Positions 61,966 to 64,000 of a DNA stretch of 64,000 nt are shown one piece after another. The number at the start of each line of letters is the position of its first letter. Position 1 is the stretch's first letter. Under the pieces are notes generated by a model that did not search any database, was not told where the DNA came from, and saw only the letters and a program-made list of their open reading frames with translations. The stretch is from Oryzibacter oryziterrae. Lineage in GTDB: Bacteria > Pseudomonadota > Alphaproteobacteria > Rhizobiales > Pleomorphomonadaceae. The translations under genes and the position numbers were made by a program. The stretch lies in NCBI RefSeq assembly GCF_021864535.1, contig NZ_JAKJIC010000002.1, forward strand, positions 372,001 to 436,000, read 5' to 3'.

Positions 61966-63123
61966 ATGCGTGGATTTGCGACGACACTGTGGGCAGCTCT
62001 TCTGTGTGGTGCGACCGGGGCACATGCCGGCGGCTTTGACACCGGACAGCAGAACATCGATCTGCTGTTTGACGAAAGCGACTATGTCTTCAACCAGACC
62101 AACACCGTCGTCGGCGGGCGCTTCCACTATTCGAGCTTCAAGCCAGCTGCACCATCCGCCGGCGGAGGCTCCGGCACAGGGCACATTTCGCTTTACGTGC
62201 CGCGCGTCGACATGAAGATCGGCCACGGTCCGGTGGATTGCCTTGGCACCTACACCCAGCCGTTCAAGTCGTCGATGCAGCATGACTATGACTGGATGGG
62301 AAGCTTTACGACCGTCGACAAGAGCCTGACCGTCGACGAGGTCTCCCTGACCTGTTCCTATGCCCTTTCAATGGGCGCGGGCGCGTTTCGCCTCATCGGG
62401 GGCATGAACTACGACTGGGGTGCCTACGACCAGACCCGAAATCCCGACTTCGCGCAGATCAACCCGATTCTGACCAAGCTTGACGTCTCCGCGTCCGGGG
62501 CCGGCTGGCGCGGCGGCGTGGCTTACGAGCTTCCCGATACGGCCTTCCGCGCGTCGCTGATGTATTATTCCGACGTCTCGCTCGATGCCACCGGAACGGT
62601 CACCAATCTTTGGACCGGCTTTGGCTTTGTGCCGTCAGTCAACGTGAAGGCGGATCGGGTCTACCTGCCACAGGCCGTCGAGCTGCGCGCGCAGACCGGC
62701 ATTGCCCAGGGCTGGCTGTTGTCTGGCGCGGTGAAGTGGCAGGACTGGAGCACCTGGCAAGACATCGGCATCACCGCAACGCCCTCCGGCACGCCCCTCA
62801 CCACGCTCCACCAGCGTTTCCGCGACAGCTGGACGGTCAACCTCGGCCTCGCCCACAAGTTCACCGACGATCTCTCCGGTGGCGTCGGCCTCACCTGGAA
62901 CCAGGGCGTCTCCACCGGCTACAACGAATTTCCCGACACCTGGACCCTGACCACCGGGCTGAAATACGCCCTGTCCAAGAACATCGACCTCACCGTCGGC
63001 GTCGGCGCCACGCTGCTCACCGCCGGATCCATGACGGCCATCGATCCGAAAAAGGACTATTCGGCCAGCTGGGACAATAACTACCTCCTGTCGGCCCAGG
63101 TCGGGCTGAAGGCGCACTTCTGA
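61966..63123 (+). CDS. Outer-membrane beta-barrel protein, OmpP1/FadL-like, 385 aa
   Basis: A signal peptide (MRGFATTLWAALLCGATGAHA) is followed by a GGFD N terminus and many alternating amphipathic strands rich in aromatic residues. The chain ends in Phe (LKAHF), as outer-membrane barrels do. The pattern of strands (RASLMYYSDVSLDATGTV, ELRAQTGIAQGWLLSGAVKWQDW) and GLKYALSKNIDLTVG resembles OmpP1/FadL transporters of hydrophobic compounds. ATG 61966 follows GGGGCGGGG, a modest ribosome site. Substrate is unknown. Confidence 0.8.
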   Translation: MRGFATTLWAALLCGATGAHAGGFDTGQQNIDLLFDESDYVFNQTNTVVGGRFHYSSFKPAAPSAGGGSGTGHISLYVPRVDMKIGHGPVDCLGTYTQPFKSSMQHDYDWMGSFTTVDKSLTVDEVSLTCSYALSMGAGAFRLIGGMNYDWGAYDQTRNPDFAQINPILTKLDVSASGAGWRGGVAYELPDTAFRASLMYYSDVSLDATGTVTNLWTGFGFVPSVNVKADRVYLPQAVELRAQTGIAQGWLLSGAVKWQDWSTWQDIGITATPSGTPLTTLHQRFRDSWTVNLGLAHKFTDDLSGGVGLTWNQGVSTGYNEFPDTWTLTTGLKYALSKNIDLTVGVGATLLTAGSMTAIDPKKDYSASWDNNYLLSAQVGLKAHF

Positions 63124-63149
63124 GGGCGGGGGGGCGTCCCGCGCTTCCC

Positions 63150-63167
63150 GCCGCACTCAAGTGCGGG
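63150..63167. terminator. Short hairpin after the outer-membrane protein gene
   Basis: CCCGCACT-CA-AGTGCGGG is a perfect 8-bp stem 27 bases after the stop. It lacks a clear T run, so it is only a possible terminator. Confidence 0.4.
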
Positions 63168-63252
63168 TTCCGCTGAATACTGCCTGCATTTACCAAGTCT
63201 TGCAGCTTTCAGTTTATGTGTTGGTGCGCCTTCGCTCCGTAAGAGGCCCCAA

Positions 63253-64000
63253 TGAATACTGCAGAAGTCGCACTGGAGCCTTCGACTCCCATTGCCGTTC
63301 AGCCAGCGACCGCGCCATCAGGCGCGTCCACCGGCCGTCTCGATCGCCGCTATGTGACAGCTTATCTCGTCATCCTCATTCTGGCGGCAATCCTGCGGGT
63401 GACCCGCATGGTGATCACGTCGGACGATACATTTTATCCCGACGAAGTCTTTCAGTTGCTGGAACAGGCGCACCGTTTCGCGTTCGGCTACGGTTTCGTC
63501 CCCTGGGAGTTCCAGATCGGTCTGCGCAGCTGGCTGCTGCCCGGCATGCTCGGGCTCATCCTCAAGGGGCTCGACTATCTTCACTTGGGCACGCCCGAGG
63601 TCTATGTCCCCGTCGTGGGCTTTCTGTCCTTCGCCTTCTCGATGACGCTGGTGGAAGCGGCGCGCCGCACGGCAGACCGCCTGGGTGGGCCTCTGGCCGG
63701 ATTGTTCGCGGCCTTTTCGGTCGCCTTCTACACGGCAAGCGCCGCGGCGGCCCTGAAGATGACGCCGGAAGTCATGGCCGGATATGCGCTGGCCTGGGCG
63801 CTCTGCTTCTCTCTCGGTTCAGGTAGCCGGTCCGCCTGGCTTGCCGGCGTGATGATCGGCCTCACCGCCGGTTTGCGCGTCCATTACGCGCCGGCTCTCG
63901 TCGGATTGGTCATCACCGCCTACCTCTACCGCAACCGCAATGTCGGCGAGACTCTCAGGCTGATCGTGGCAGCTGCTGCGACCTTTCTTGCCTTCGGCAT
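63253..64000 (+). CDS. GT22-family mannosyltransferase-like membrane protein (3' end outside window)
   Basis: From ATG 63253 the frame is open to the window edge (249 codons). The motif YPDEVFQLLEQAHRFAFGYG, then PWEFQIGLRSWLLPG, is the luminal acidic and Trp-Glu signature of GT22 (ALG9/PIG-B type) polyprenol-phosphate-mannose glycosyltransferases. Several hydrophobic helices (LVILILAAILRV, VPVVGFLSFAFSMTL, GLTAGLRVHYAPALVGL) follow. It presumably transfers a sugar to an envelope glycan on the periplasmic side. The gene is truncated by the window and was found by direct translation. Confidence 0.82.

Overview
The window is high-GC DNA from an alphaproteobacterium, most likely of the order Hyphomicrobiales (rhizobia and relatives). 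Evidence for this is an AraC-melA-agp alpha-galactoside locus arranged as in Sinorhizobium, an AmiC/AmiR amide locus, an FtrA-rhodanese pair and a stand-alone eutBC pair. The genus cannot be fixed from sequence alone. No rRNA, tRNA, CRISPR array or replication origin was seen.

Layout. 1-4.7 kb: an aromatic-catabolism-like cluster (FAD monooxygenase, MFS transporter, cupin, FAH-family hydrolase, NAD-dependent epimerase). 5.0-5.8 kb: a scar in which an IS3-family transposase remnant abuts the last codons of a lost rtcR regulator. 5.8-12 kb: a TetR repressor divergent from an RND efflux operon with two lipoprotein adaptors. 12.2-20.9 kb: AraC regulator, GH4 alpha-galactosidase and a complete ABC importer with a fused double ATPase. 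21-27.2 kb: a frameshifted membrane patatin, a GNAT acetyltransferase, the FtrA/rhodanese pair and a MerR/epimerase pair, each pair with a legible operator. 27.3-39.7 kb: the most unusual locus, described below. 40.2-49.9 kb: one long leftward operon (amiC-amiR, acetamidase/formamidase, proline-iminopeptidase-like hydrolase, complete Dpp/Opp-type ABC importer) behind a leader with an intrinsic terminator. 50.3-61.7 kb: a secreted hypothetical protein, hybrid-cluster protein, a haem-c GGDEF-EAL sensor, eutBC, a two-component system, a Ser/Thr-rich small protein, an Rpe-like epimerase and a DHFR-like protein. 62-64 kb: an OmpP1/FadL-like outer-membrane protein and a truncated GT22-type mannosyltransferase.

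The candidate new system is at 27.3-39.7 kb. A 3,406-residue protein is built almost wholly of about 420 Thr/Ser-rich octapeptide units (consensus x-A-L-[ST]-T-T-Q-[ILV]). About 150 bp downstream, on the same strand, lies a TPR-bearing GT41 (OGT/SPINDLY-type) glycosyltransferase. The simplest reading is a giant helical or fibrous repeat protein and its dedicated Ser/Thr O-glycosyltransferase. Pairing and orientation are seen in the sequence; the substrate relationship and the location of the protein are inferences.

Regulation is unusually readable here. There is a MerR-type promoter with a 19-bp spacer and central dyad, a 26-bp TetR-type operator, an FtrA-region palindrome over a -10 box, tandem palindromes upstream of eutB, an FNR/NnrR-like box before hcp, and an attenuator-like leader before amiCR.
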